Shown: positions 14,333 through 22,715, counted from the first letter of the stretch. The stretch is DNA of 64,000 nt from Polyangiaceae bacterium (GCA_015075635.1 JABTUA010000003.1:620001-684000), one strand, 5' to 3'. The notes: a model not told the origin generated them from the letters alone. Translations and numbers: made by a program.

Positions 14333-15289
14333 GTGACTCGCGCCTTCCTGCTTCTATCCATCGTCCTCTCGGCCTGCGCGTCCGAGCCCCCGGCTCCCGC
14401 GGAGCGTCCACCGCCAAGAAAGGTGGCGAAAATGGCCGCGCCCCGCGGGGTCGTCCCGCCAGCGGCGCCCAGCGCCGCGGCGCCTCCTCCGGCGGCGCCG
14501 AGCTACGACCTGGCGGACGACCTCGAGGCCAAGCGCGCCATCGCCCGCGAGGAGCTCGGTCCGAAGACCGAGAGCGAGCTGGTCGAAGGCGTCTTCCTGG
14601 TCGCCGCGCCCACGGGCAAGAAGGCCCTGGCGGGTGCCATCGACGTCACCCGGCGCGCGCTCGCAGCCTACTTCAACGGTCGCTTCCAAAAACGTCCCGA
14701 GCGCGCCATCAGCGTGTACCTGTTCCCCGACGCGGCGCGCTACGACGCGTTCTGCAAGAAGCGCTGGGGCGCGAAGTGCGACTCGCCCTACGGCTTCTAC
14801 CTGGCGAGCGAGCGCAAGATCGTCATGAACGTGGGCCCGGGCATCGGGACCCTGACCCACGAGCTGGTCCACCCGCTGGTCGAGGCCGACTTCCCCGGCG
14901 CGCCGGACTGGATCAACGAGGGTATCGCGTCGCTCTTCGAGCAGTTCCACCTGCCCAAGCCCGGCGAGATCCGCGGCAGCAAGAACTGGCGCCACCCGCG
15001 CCTGATGGCCGCGCTGGGCTCGCCGAGAGAGCGCGAGCACGCCAGCCTGCCAGCCCTGTTCGCGATGAGCGACGAAGAGTTCCGCGGAAAGCGCGAGGAT
15101 CTGAACTACGCCACGGCGCGCTATCTGTGCCAGTGGCTCGACGAGCGCGGTTTGCTCTGGAGGTTCTACCAGCGCTGGCGCGACGGATTCGCCAGCGATC
15201 CGACCGGCGAGAAGGCGTTCGTCGAGGTCACCGGTGAGACGCCGGCGGCGGCGAACGCCAAGTGGGCGCGCTGGGTGCGCGGGCTGTGA
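14333..15289 (+). CDS. Lipoprotein with HExxH metallopeptidase-like domain
   Basis: A 318-residue protein. The lipoprotein signal is TRAFLLLSIVLSAC, followed by a Pro/Ala linker to about residue 65. The second half holds THELVHPLVEAD, an HExxH zinc motif, and further on WINEGIASLFEQF, whose Glu is placed like the third ligand of gluzincin-type peptidases (DUF1570-like). It is probably a periplasmic or surface zinc peptidase; the substrate is unknown. GTG 14333 is chosen because it gives the lipoprotein signal directly. Confidence 0.8.
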   Translation: MTRAFLLLSIVLSACASEPPAPAERPPPRKVAKMAAPRGVVPPAAPSAAAPPPAAPSYDLADDLEAKRAIAREELGPKTESELVEGVFLVAAPTGKKALAGAIDVTRRALAAYFNGRFQKRPERAISVYLFPDAARYDAFCKKRWGAKCDSPYGFYLASERKIVMNVGPGIGTLTHELVHPLVEADFPGAPDWINEGIASLFEQFHLPKPGEIRGSKNWRHPRLMAALGSPREREHASLPALFAMSDEEFRGKREDLNYATARYLCQWLDERGLLWRFYQRWRDGFASDPTGEKAFVEVTGETPAAANAKWARWVRGL

Positions 15290-15351
15290 CTCGACCTTTG
15301 CCGTCTCGCAGTCGACTCCGAGCCAGAGCGGCGATCCGCGGGTGAAGCTGC

Positions 15352-15357
15352 TATGTT
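15352..15357 (+). promoter_or_regulatory. -10-like box of the 15364 gene
   Basis: TATGTT lies 6 nt before the ATG at 15364, in the spacing expected for leaderless transcription. Confidence 0.45.
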
Positions 15358-15363
15358 TCGTGC

Positions 15364-16329
15364 ATGTTGCCCGCCCCGCCGCCCGACTTCCGCCTGGTCG
15401 GTGTCGAGCCGGGACCCAGCATCGGTCGCGCGCGGGGCATCAAGCTGGGCGTCGGGCTCTCCGTGTTCGTGGTCGGGGTGCTCGCCGCGTGGCGACTCGA
15501 CTGGGTGACCGTCGCCTTCTCGCTGCTGATCTCCGCCTCGGCGGTGCTGATCGCGCACCGGTCCTTGGGGCCCGTGCTCGAGAGTGACAGGCTGAGCGAG
15601 GCCCGCATGTCCATCGTGCCTTGGGGCGTGCTGGTGCACGCCGAGCCCGAGCCACGCGTGCTGCGCTGGGCCGCGGTGCGCGAGCTCCACGTGGACTGCA
15701 TTCACGAGATGGACAACGCCACACCCTCGACGCGCTGGAGCGTGGTGAAGATCCGCACCGAGCGCGAGACCCTGGGCGGGCGCGCGCCGGGTGACGTCGC
15801 GCTGGAGCGGCTGGAGGCGAACGTCGAGCGCTACGCCGAGGAGGCGGCGCGTCCGGTGGCGCTCGACCTCGATGGCGCGACCGGGGCCGAGGAGCTGTTC
15901 GAGCCGGTCTTCGAGCGGCTGCTGTCGGAAGCCCGCTGGCTGCTCAGCACCGGTGAGCTGGAGGAGCGCCTCGCGCTCGCCCCGAGGAGCTACCGTCACG
16001 CCGGCAGCGAGCCTTGCCCCGAGACGCGGGGCGCGCTGGCCGAGGTGCTCGAACGCGGCCTGGATAGCCCTGCGGATCCCCGCCCGCTCGCCGCGTTGCT
16101 CGCGGCGGAGCTCGGGGAGCGATCGCTGCTCGGTCTGGTCTTGCCCCTCACGGCGTCGCCGCACCCGGTGGTCGCGGCGGTGGCGCGCGCCGCGGCGCTC
16201 AGGCTCGGTGGCGACATCAAGCGCATCGGCGCCTTGGACGAGCTCAGCGACTTCGTTTCCGCCGCGGACCTCGGGCAGCTGCGGCTCTGGGCGGGCGGGC
16301 AGCGCGCGCCGCTCGCCGCTGCGAGTTGA
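15364..16329 (+). CDS. Predicted membrane protein of unknown function
   Basis: A 321-residue protein. Two adjacent hydrophobic helices lie at about 27-44 and 48-66 (GLSVFVVGVLAAW, VAFSLLISASAVLIAH); the rest looks soluble. Residues 75-140 form a PH-like strand-rich region (PWGVLVHAEPEPRVLRWAAV), followed by helical, acidic sequence rich in Ala, Leu, Glu and Arg to the end. No family is recognised. The C-terminal helices (ALAEVLERG, AALLAAELGE) suggest HEAT-like packing. Confidence 0.7.
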   Translation: MLPAPPPDFRLVGVEPGPSIGRARGIKLGVGLSVFVVGVLAAWRLDWVTVAFSLLISASAVLIAHRSLGPVLESDRLSEARMSIVPWGVLVHAEPEPRVLRWAAVRELHVDCIHEMDNATPSTRWSVVKIRTERETLGGRAPGDVALERLEANVERYAEEAARPVALDLDGATGAEELFEPVFERLLSEARWLLSTGELEERLALAPRSYRHAGSEPCPETRGALAEVLERGLDSPADPRPLAALLAAELGERSLLGLVLPLTASPHPVVAAVARAAALRLGGDIKRIGALDELSDFVSAADLGQLRLWAGGQRAPLAAAS

Positions 16330-16350
16330 CACCGGTCAATTTGCTCGACG

Positions 16351-17889
16351 ATGCTCGGGGCTCGCTCCCCCATGAGACTCCGTCGCGCGAGCCTGTTCGT
16401 TTCGACCGCGCTGACGCTGCCGCTCGTGAGCGAGCACGCGCTCGGCTACGAGGCGGAGGTCGCCGCCACGACGGACGCGCAGTTCTACACCCTGCGCTCT
16501 CCCTGGGGTGAGCCGGTGGTCCGGCGCCGCCGCTACACTCAGTCGCTGGCGCTCCACGTCTACGACCTCCAAGGCGACTTCGTTCCGTTCGGACCCCAGC
16601 TCACCTTCAAGGCACGCCTGCGCCTGGACGCCGACTTCGCCAAGGAGGACTACGAGCGCGATCCCAACCAGCCGGGCACGTTCGTGCCGGGGCTGGAGCA
16701 AGCGCCGGTGGACGTGATGTACGCCTACCTCGAGGGGCGGAATTACCTGGGCGGCTGGGTGGGCTTCCGCGCGGGGCGCCAGTACGTGACCGACTCGCTC
16801 GGCTGGTGGTCGTTCGACGGCGGGCTCGTGCGCCTGACCACGCCGGCCTACTTCCAGGTGGAGGTGTACGCCGGCTTCGAACAGCGCGGAGGGCTTCCGG
16901 TGATGCTCGGCACCGAGCGTTACTCGGGCGACGGCGTCTACCGCGGCAACCGCGACGAGCTCGATCTGAACCAGAACCCGTATTTCCTCCGCGAGTCCCA
17001 GCTCGCTCCCGCCTACGGCGTAGCCGTGGAGTCGAGCGGCGTTCATTGGGCGCACGGGCGACTCTCGTACCGCAAGGTGATCAACCGCGATCGCGTGGTG
17101 GTCTCACCGTTCGCCGACACGGGGCAGGGCTTTCGGCGCGTGGGCGGCGACCGCGTCTCCAGCGAGCGCGTCGGCTACTCGCTGCGTCTGAGCGACCCGG
17201 GGCTGGGCGCGGTCCGCGGCAGCATCGTCTACGACCTGTACAGTCAGGTGACGAGCGAGCGAGCGCTCGCCCTGGACTGGTACACCACGCCCGAATTCAC
17301 GCTCGGCGCCGACTACGACTACTACTACCCGACCTTCGACGGCGACTCGATCTGGAACTGGTTCACCCACAGCGGGATGACCACGCTGCTCGGCCGCACG
17401 GAGTGGCGCCCGTCGCGCCGCTTCGACGTCGCGCTGAGCGGCGGCGCGAAGATGTTCGAGACCGAAGGTGACAGCGGCAGCTACGGGACCGTCGAGCAGA
17501 CCGGCGCCGATCCGGATCGCAGCGAGACCGGGCGGCTCACCGACGCGCTCGCGAACGTCGCGGGGCGCTATCGCTGGTCGGACGGCAGCGTGGGGCTGCG
17601 CGGCATGACGGAGACGGGGCGCCGCGGCCACCGCCTGGGCGGCGACGTGACCGGGACCCAGGACTTCGAGCACGGCCTCTACGACACGCTCGCCATCGTC
17701 TCGCTCTACGACTGGGAAGACGACCTCAGGCCCTCGCGCTCCGCGACCAGCTTCTCCTACGTGCTCGGCGGTGGTGTCAGGCCCTTCGACGAGACGCGCT
17801 TCGGTGTGGAGTGGGAGCACAGTGTGAACCGCCTGGTCGGGCAGCGATATCGCGTGCTCGCCACCCTCGACCTCTCGGTGCTGAAATGA
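16351..17889 (+). CDS. Outer-membrane beta-barrel protein, probable porin of a cytochrome conduit
   Basis: A 512-residue protein with a signal peptide (core ASLFVSTALTLPLVSEHALG) and then an all-beta sequence: alternating hydrophobic and polar residues, aromatic girdle positions such as FYTLRSPWGEP and WYTTPEFTLGADYDYYYP, and a final strand ending LDLSVLK. Barrel proteins in porin-cytochrome complexes are of this general type and carry electrons by sheathing a periplasmic multiheme cytochrome. Here the stop codon overlaps the start of a 13-heme cytochrome gene by 4 nt (ATGA). The start may be ATG 16351 or ATG 16372; the latter gives the more compact signal peptide (505 residues). No homolog is recognised by eye. 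Confidence 0.75.
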   Translation: MLGARSPMRLRRASLFVSTALTLPLVSEHALGYEAEVAATTDAQFYTLRSPWGEPVVRRRRYTQSLALHVYDLQGDFVPFGPQLTFKARLRLDADFAKEDYERDPNQPGTFVPGLEQAPVDVMYAYLEGRNYLGGWVGFRAGRQYVTDSLGWWSFDGGLVRLTTPAYFQVEVYAGFEQRGGLPVMLGTERYSGDGVYRGNRDELDLNQNPYFLRESQLAPAYGVAVESSGVHWAHGRLSYRKVINRDRVVVSPFADTGQGFRRVGGDRVSSERVGYSLRLSDPGLGAVRGSIVYDLYSQVTSERALALDWYTTPEFTLGADYDYYYPTFDGDSIWNWFTHSGMTTLLGRTEWRPSRRFDVALSGGAKMFETEGDSGSYGTVEQTGADPDRSETGRLTDALANVAGRYRWSDGSVGLRGMTETGRRGHRLGGDVTGTQDFEHGLYDTLAIVSLYDWEDDLRPSRSATSFSYVLGGGVRPFDETRFGVEWEHSVNRLVGQRYRVLATLDLSVLK

Positions 17890-19274
17890 GAGCGCCGCTC
17901 TTGCTCCTCTTGGTGGTGTGCGCGCTGGCCCTCGGGCTCGGGCTCCGCGCGGATCGTGCCTGGGCGGACGCGAAGACCACGGCAACCGTGGCCGCGGCGA
18001 GCAAGGCCGGGCCGGTGGTGCACGGCCTGGCGCCCCTGCCGGGGGACGCGCCGGTCCCGCTCGCGGATCGCCCGCCCGGCGCCTACGCCGGCGATGGCGG
18101 TCCGAGCCCGGTGATCTTCCCGCCGCAGCAGCTGACCATCCGTTTCAACCACAAGAAGCACGTCAAGGAGCTCGGGCTCAGCTGCACCACCTGCCACGAC
18201 AAGGCCAAGACGAGCAAGGAGAGCCGCGACTCGCTCCTGCCCAAGCCCACGCGCTGCGACGCCTGCCACGGCAGCGACCATCGAGACCTGTCCGCGGTGA
18301 CGACCGACGACGACGCGTTGATCAGCCAGTGCGGCTTCTGCCACGTCGGCTACAAGGCGACGGACGGCAACCGCGTGGCGCGGATGGTGATGCCGCGCCC
18401 CAATCTGCGGATGAACCACGCCGTGCACGCCAGCCGCAACATCGCCTGCGCGCAGTGTCACGGCGCGGTCGAGAACATCGAGCTCGCCACCCGAGACCAG
18501 CTGCCGCGCATGAAGGGCTGCTTCGCGTGCCACCAGATGCCGGGTCCGGCGCGCGGGCAGGCCAAAGGCGACTGCGTAAACTGCCACCTGACCGAGCGGG
18601 GCGGGATGATGAAGACCAAGTTCGCCTCGGGGATCTTGAAGCCACCGCAGTGGTTGCACGACTCGGGTCACGGCGCCGACTGGATCGAGCGGCACAAGCA
18701 GGTGGCGGGCAACGACAGCCAGACGTGCGCGACCTGCCACTCGGAGCGCTTCTGCACCGACTGCCACGACGGCCGGGTGCGCCCGCGAAAGGTGCACCCG
18801 AACGACTGGATCAGCATGCACCCCACGGCGGCGCGCCAGAACAACCCGAGCTGCACGAGCTGCCACCGCCAGCAGACCTTCTGCGTCGGCTGCCACCAGC
18901 GGGCGGGGGTCACGATGAGCGGGCCCTTCGCGAACTTCGCAGGGCGCGGCCGCTTCCACCCGCCGGCCGCGGTCTGGTCCGATCCCCCGCGCTCCTCCCG
19001 GCACCACTCCTGGGAGGCGCAGCGCAACATCAACGCCTGCGTCAGCTGCCACACCGAGCGGGACTGCGCGACCTGCCACGCCACGAGCGCGATGGGCGGG
19101 CGCGGCTGGGGCCCGGGCAAGGCGGGCGTCGGCGACAGCGGCTTCGGCGGCCAGGGGGTCAACCCGCACCCCAGGAACTTCCGCGATCGCTGCGCGGGGG
19201 CGCTGCGCCGGAACGCGCGACCTTGTTTGGTCTGCCACGATCCGGCCGACCAGAAGCTCATGGAGTGCCGCTGA
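17886..19274 (+). CDS. Periplasmic 13-heme c-type cytochrome
   Basis: A 462-residue exported protein with signal peptide LLLLLVVCALALGLGL, cleaved before the Ala/Thr-rich linker. Thirteen CXXCH heme motifs are visible, from SCTTCH and RCDACH through QCGFCH, ACAQCH, GCFACH, DCVNCH, TCATCH, FCTDCH, SCTSCH, FCVGCH, ACVSCH and DCATCH to PCLVCH. Several extra His residues (FNHKKHV, MNHAVHA) are placed like distal ligands of bis-His hemes as in cytochrome c7/c3-type units. It is probably an electron-transfer protein coupled to the upstream barrel. The start overlaps the barrel stop. A terminal reductase is not seen. Confidence 0.93.
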   Translation: MRAPLLLLLVVCALALGLGLRADRAWADAKTTATVAAASKAGPVVHGLAPLPGDAPVPLADRPPGAYAGDGGPSPVIFPPQQLTIRFNHKKHVKELGLSCTTCHDKAKTSKESRDSLLPKPTRCDACHGSDHRDLSAVTTDDDALISQCGFCHVGYKATDGNRVARMVMPRPNLRMNHAVHASRNIACAQCHGAVENIELATRDQLPRMKGCFACHQMPGPARGQAKGDCVNCHLTERGGMMKTKFASGILKPPQWLHDSGHGADWIERHKQVAGNDSQTCATCHSERFCTDCHDGRVRPRKVHPNDWISMHPTAARQNNPSCTSCHRQQTFCVGCHQRAGVTMSGPFANFAGRGRFHPPAAVWSDPPRSSRHHSWEAQRNINACVSCHTERDCATCHATSAMGGRGWGPGKAGVGDSGFGGQGVNPHPRNFRDRCAGALRRNARPCLVCHDPADQKLMECR

Positions 19275-19330
19275 TGTCCCGGATCCGCACGCCAGAGCCG
19301 CGAAATTTCGCAGACCGGCCCTCAATCCGC

Positions 19331-19360
19331 TTGCCGGACCTCGACCGTGGGGGGTATAGC
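19331..19360 (+). promoter_or_regulatory. Candidate sigma-70-type promoter
   Basis: TTGCCG (19331-19336) and TATAGC (19355-19360) are separated by 18 nt, about 50 nt before the GTG at 19413. It would allow expression of the small gene separately from the cytochrome gene. Confidence 0.4.
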
Positions 19361-19400
19361 GAGACTCCGCCGGCGCCCCGGGTGCTGGCCCCCCTTTCGC

Positions 19401-19406
19401 AGGAGG
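19401..19406 (+). promoter_or_regulatory. Strong Shine-Dalgarno sequence
   Basis: AGGAGG, 6 nt before GTG 19413, fixes the start of the small gene. It is the best ribosome-binding site I noticed, in contrast to the many starts without one. Confidence 0.75.
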
Positions 19407-19412
19407 CCCCGA

Positions 19413-19667
19413 GTGAAGGAGCTCGTCCGCTATCTCTTGGAAAACATGTACTTGGACTTTCAGGGGGACATCTCCGTCGAGAAGGTCCGGGAGTTCCTGC
19501 GCGAGGACGACAGCCGCGAGTCGCGGGCCCTGCTCTCCAAGATCATCGAGGAGAAGGGCATCGACGACCTGCTCATCACCCTGGCCGACTGCCTGAAGGA
19601 GCACATCCGGACTGGCGTCAGCGAGTCCACGGTGCGCGAGCAGCTTCAGATGTACTCCGACAGCTGA
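19413..19667 (+). CDS. Small acidic helical protein of unknown function
   Basis: An 84-residue protein, mostly helical and charged: VKELVRYLLENMYLDFQGDI, then VEKVREFLREDDSRE and ALLSKIIEEKGIDDLLITLA. There is no signal peptide, so it is probably cytoplasmic. The GTG start is set by AGGAGG at 19401. Its stop overlaps the CTG used as start of the next gene, so the two are likely coupled. No family is recognised. It separates the cytochrome gene from the Ig-like lipoprotein gene. Confidence 0.72.
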   Translation: MKELVRYLLENMYLDFQGDISVEKVREFLREDDSRESRALLSKIIEEKGIDDLLITLADCLKEHIRTGVSESTVREQLQMYSDS

Positions 19668-20692
19668 GCCGAGCGGCCGCCCTGGCCCTCGCCGCCGCGG
19701 GTTGCGATCAGGGCAGCCCGGAGCAGGACCCGTCGGCGGGGCCGCCGCTGCACGTGGTCGCGACCCACCCGTCGCCCGGGGCGGGCACCGAGTGCGGCCT
19801 GAACAGCCCGGACGACTGCGGCGTGCCGCGGGACACCACCCTCGAGCTGCGCTTCGACCGCTACCTCTTGCCGGTGACGGCGGTGCGCCAGTCGATCACC
19901 GTCTACAGCGGCAACGAAGAGCTCAGCCTGTTCGCGCAGCCCGAGTACGACCTGGTGGAGCGCGTGCTGGTCTTCAAGCTGCCGACGCTCGAGCCGGGGG
20001 CGCGATACACGGTGGAGCTCCTGGTCCCGAAGACCGAGGTCGACCTCGGCTTCCGTGCCTTCGACCAAGCGCCGCTCGAAGAGGCGGACATCCCGCTGAG
20101 CTTCGACTTCCGCACGCAGAAGCTCGAGCCGCCGCCGCCGGATCCGAACGCCCCGCCGCCGTACATTCCGCCGTACAACACCACCTGCAAGCTCCTCGAC
20201 GCGCTCTACTACGGCGACGACCCGAAGAAGTACGCGGGCTGCGCCACCGTCGGCTGCCACAGCGGCACGACCGCACGCATGGGTCTGCGGTTCGACACCG
20301 CTACCGGGCTCGTGCAGACCGCCTTGGGCCGCGTGGCGCACCAGACCGAGAGCGGAGCCAAGACCGGCGTACCGCTCGAGCACCCGCCGCGCCTGGGCGT
20401 GAACATGCCCATCATCGATCGCGGGCGCCCCGAGAACAGCTACCTGATGTACAAGCTCCTGCGAAATCCCCGCAATTTCTCGGGCGAACCTGGGGTTGGC
20501 TGCACGACCATCCACAAGGTCCCGCTGCCCGCCGGCGTGTGCCCGGAGCCGAGCGCTGCCGAGTCGGCGCGCCTCCACGACTACTTCGTGCGCGGTCTGC
20601 CCATGCCCTACAACGAGTCATCGGCGGATCTGCGCGGGATCCAGGCCTGGATCCGTGACACGACCATCGCGGCGGAGTGCGCGACCGAGTGA
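19664..20692 (+). CDS. Lipoprotein with SbsA-like Ig domain and atypical Cys-His motif
   Basis: A 342-residue predicted lipoprotein with signal SRAAALALAAAGC. Residues about 30-130 fit an SbsA-like Ig domain (Big_5), with GVPRDTTLELRFDRYLLP and VYSGNEEL. The later part has CATVGCHSG, a C-X4-CH motif, and Cys-containing ends (GVGCTTIHKVP, AAECATE). No ATG, GTG or TTG occurs in this frame upstream, and CTG 19664 overlaps the preceding stop (CTGA), so a CTG start by coupling is the best reading. It follows the cytochrome locus and probably belongs with it. Heme binding through C-X4-CH is only a possibility. Confidence 0.72.
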   Translation: MSRAAALALAAAGCDQGSPEQDPSAGPPLHVVATHPSPGAGTECGLNSPDDCGVPRDTTLELRFDRYLLPVTAVRQSITVYSGNEELSLFAQPEYDLVERVLVFKLPTLEPGARYTVELLVPKTEVDLGFRAFDQAPLEEADIPLSFDFRTQKLEPPPPDPNAPPPYIPPYNTTCKLLDALYYGDDPKKYAGCATVGCHSGTTARMGLRFDTATGLVQTALGRVAHQTESGAKTGVPLEHPPRLGVNMPIIDRGRPENSYLMYKLLRNPRNFSGEPGVGCTTIHKVPLPAGVCPEPSAAESARLHDYFVRGLPMPYNESSADLRGIQAWIRDTTIAAECATE

Positions 20693-20706
20693 CCCGGAGC
20701 TTGGTG

Positions 20707-20712
20707 TAGGCT
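20707..20712 (+). promoter_or_regulatory. -10-like box of the cyclase gene
   Basis: TAGGCT lies 8 nt before the ATG at 20721. Confidence 0.45.
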
Positions 20713-20720
20713 TCGCGACC

Positions 20721-22298
20721 ATGACGGACGCGGCGGCCCCGTTGGCAGCCCGGCCGACGGTGCTGACGCCCGCCGCCCGCGAGCGCCGCCGCATGCCGCG
20801 GCTCGCGCTCTGGGTGTGGCTCGGCGCCATCGCCGTGAGCATCCCCAACCCGAAGAGCAGCGGCACGATCGACGGCCTGTGCAAGCTCGCGGCGATCATC
20901 GCCGCCTGCGGGCTCGCGGCTTGGCTCGAGGAGCGCCTCTTCACGCGCTTCGTCGGCCGCTCGGCGGTCTGGCGCGTGAGCGTCGCGCTGCTCGCGCCGC
21001 TGCTCTTTCTCGGCTGCGCCCCACTGTTCGGGGTCCTGCTCGGCCTCCTGAGCTTCGTCGGTGACGACGGAACCACCGGCCTCTCGGCGACGCTCGCCTG
21101 CCTGTGGGCCGCGAGCGCCGCCACCGGCACGCTGGTCGTCGTGCTGATCGACGTGGTGGTCAGCGCGCTGGTGCAGAGCCTGCGCGGCAGGATCCAGCTG
21201 GCGGTGCTCTCGCTGGTCGGCGTCGCGGCGGCGGGGGCCGCGGGGCTGGCGTTGGTCGTGGGCAACACGGGCGAGGCCATCCGCTTCTTGAGCCAGCGCA
21301 CCAACCTGGCGTTGGATCTGGGCGAGGAAGGCAAGTTCAGCGGTGAGAGCCTGGCCCAGGTGATGAACAAGCCGGAGGTGGTCCAGCTCGTCTCCATCCT
21401 GCTCGTGACGGCCTTCGCGCTGATGGCGTTCCCCGCGGTGCTCTCCGCCTGCGGCAAGCTCGCCGACGCGGTGATGGAGCGCCTGCACCCGCTGAGCCAG
21501 GCCTTCGGCTACCTGGGTCGCGGCGATCTGTCGGTGCGCGTGGAGGAGGGCGGCAGCCGGGACTTCCGCGCGCTCTCCCAGTCGTTCAACCAGATGGTCG
21601 GCGAGCTCGCGCTGTCGCGCAGCATGGAGCGCGCGTTCGGCCAATACGTTAGCGGCCAGGTGCTCGGCCGCATCCGGGAGCAATACGGCGAGGCGACTCT
21701 GCCGGCCGAGCTGCGCGAGGCCAGCGTGTTCTTCGCCGACGTGCGCGGCTTCACCAGCATGAGCGAGCGGCTCGAGCCGAGCCAGGTGCTGGGCGTCCTG
21801 AACCGCTACTTCGAGCGCGTCGTCGCCGTGATCGACGCCCACGAGGGCTACCTGGACAAGTTCATCGGCGACGCCGTCGTCGTCGTGTTCAACGGCCCCA
21901 TCGACCAGCCGGACCACGCGGAGCGCGCCGCCCGCTGCGCCATCGCCGTGCAAGAAGAGGTCGCGCGCCTGAACGCCGAAGGCGCGTTCCCCGAGGTCGG
22001 CTCGCTCGCCGTCGGCGTCGGCGTCAGCACCGGACCCCTCGTGGCCGGCAACCTCGGCAGCAAGCAGCACATGGAGTACACGGTGATCGGCGACACCGTG
22101 AACCTGGCCGCGCGCCTCACGGGTCAGGCGCCGGCGGGTGAAGTCTGGGTCAACGCGCGGAACGCCGAGTTGCTCCCGCCCGAGCTGCCGAGGCAGGTGC
22201 TGGCGCCCTTCAGCGTGAAGGGCAAGACCCAGCCGGTCACGGCGTATCGCGTCTGGCCGCCCCCTGGAGCGAGCCTGCCGCCGCCGGCGGCGGAGTGA
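20721..22298 (+). CDS. Membrane-bound class III adenylate/guanylate cyclase with HAMP
   Basis: A 525-residue protein. About six hydrophobic helices fill residues 27-260. A HAMP linker follows (LGRGDLSVRVEEGGSRDFRAL and SFNQMVGEL). The catalytic domain spans about 325-500: SVFFADVRGFTSMSE with the first metal Asp, then KFIGDAVVVVFNGP with the second Asp, and GVGVSTGPLVAGNLGS and YTVIGDTVNLAARL. The GDxVN and Lys residues fit an active adenylate-type cyclase. It probably makes cAMP in response to a membrane signal. The ATG is supported by the adjacent -10 box. It converges on the next gene. Confidence 0.93.
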   Translation: MTDAAAPLAARPTVLTPAARERRRMPRLALWVWLGAIAVSIPNPKSSGTIDGLCKLAAIIAACGLAAWLEERLFTRFVGRSAVWRVSVALLAPLLFLGCAPLFGVLLGLLSFVGDDGTTGLSATLACLWAASAATGTLVVVLIDVVVSALVQSLRGRIQLAVLSLVGVAAAGAAGLALVVGNTGEAIRFLSQRTNLALDLGEEGKFSGESLAQVMNKPEVVQLVSILLVTAFALMAFPAVLSACGKLADAVMERLHPLSQAFGYLGRGDLSVRVEEGGSRDFRALSQSFNQMVGELALSRSMERAFGQYVSGQVLGRIREQYGEATLPAELREASVFFADVRGFTSMSERLEPSQVLGVLNRYFERVVAVIDAHEGYLDKFIGDAVVVVFNGPIDQPDHAERAARCAIAVQEEVARLNAEGAFPEVGSLAVGVGVSTGPLVAGNLGSKQHMEYTVIGDTVNLAARLTGQAPAGEVWVNARNAELLPPELPRQVLAPFSVKGKTQPVTAYRVWPPPGASLPPPAAE

Positions 22299-22301
22299 GG
22301 C

Positions 22302-22685
22302 TCACTGATCGGGCGGGATACCGTAAGGAGGTGCGATGTTGCCGGCGATGCCGCCGGTGTTCTGTCCGGCGCTCCCGCCGGAGCCGGCGCCGCCATCGGT
22401 ACCGCCGGCGCCCGCGCTGCCGCCACCGCTACTCGATCCGCCGCTGCTCTGCCCACCGGCGCCACCGCTGCCGCCGCCGTCGTCATCGCTGCCGCAACCG
22501 ACCCCGGTCACGCCCGCGGCCAACGCGGCGCCGAACGCCAGGATCGCGGCGCGGCTCAGGCGCCGCGACGGCAAGGCCGGGCTCGGCGTCGCGGAAAGGT
22601 CGAGCGCGGCGGAGCAGAACGGACACTCGGTTTCGGCGATGCGGACGTGGCGCGCGCACGCCGGGCAAGGAGCTAGCTGAGACAC
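22302..22685 (-). CDS. Small zinc-ribbon protein with TM segment and Gly/Ser-rich tail
   Basis: A 127-residue protein. Two CxxC pairs (PCPAC, ECPFC; Cys 7, 10, 21, 24) form a likely zinc ribbon. One hydrophobic helix follows (AAILAFGAALAAGVTGVGC, about 45-63), then a low-complexity tail of Gly, Ser and Ala ending in APPYGIPPDQ. It is probably membrane-anchored with a cytoplasmic zinc ribbon and an extracytoplasmic flexible tail. Similar short proteins occur in myxobacteria but I know no function. The GTG start has TAGCAT 6 nt upstream. It lies downstream of the hybrid kinase gene. Confidence 0.75.
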   Translation of the reverse strand: MSQLAPCPACARHVRIAETECPFCSAALDLSATPSPALPSRRLSRAAILAFGAALAAGVTGVGCGSDDDGGGSGGAGGQSSGGSSSGGGSAGAGGTDGGAGSGGSAGQNTGGIAGNIAPPYGIPPDQ

Positions 22686-22691
22686 TGGGCG

Positions 22692-22697
22692 ATGCTA
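22692..22697 (-). promoter_or_regulatory. -10-like box of the zinc-ribbon gene
   Basis: TAGCAT on the minus strand, 6 nt before the GTG at 22685. Confidence 0.45.
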
Positions 22698-22715
22698 TCA
22701 GAGATCCGTCGTGAC

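Noticed and set aside
17886..19274. Naming the cytochrome MtrA or the barrel MtrB
   Set aside because: Known MtrA-type proteins are decaheme and MtrB barrels carry other features; here there are thirteen hemes and no recognisable similarity, so only a functional analogy is drawn.
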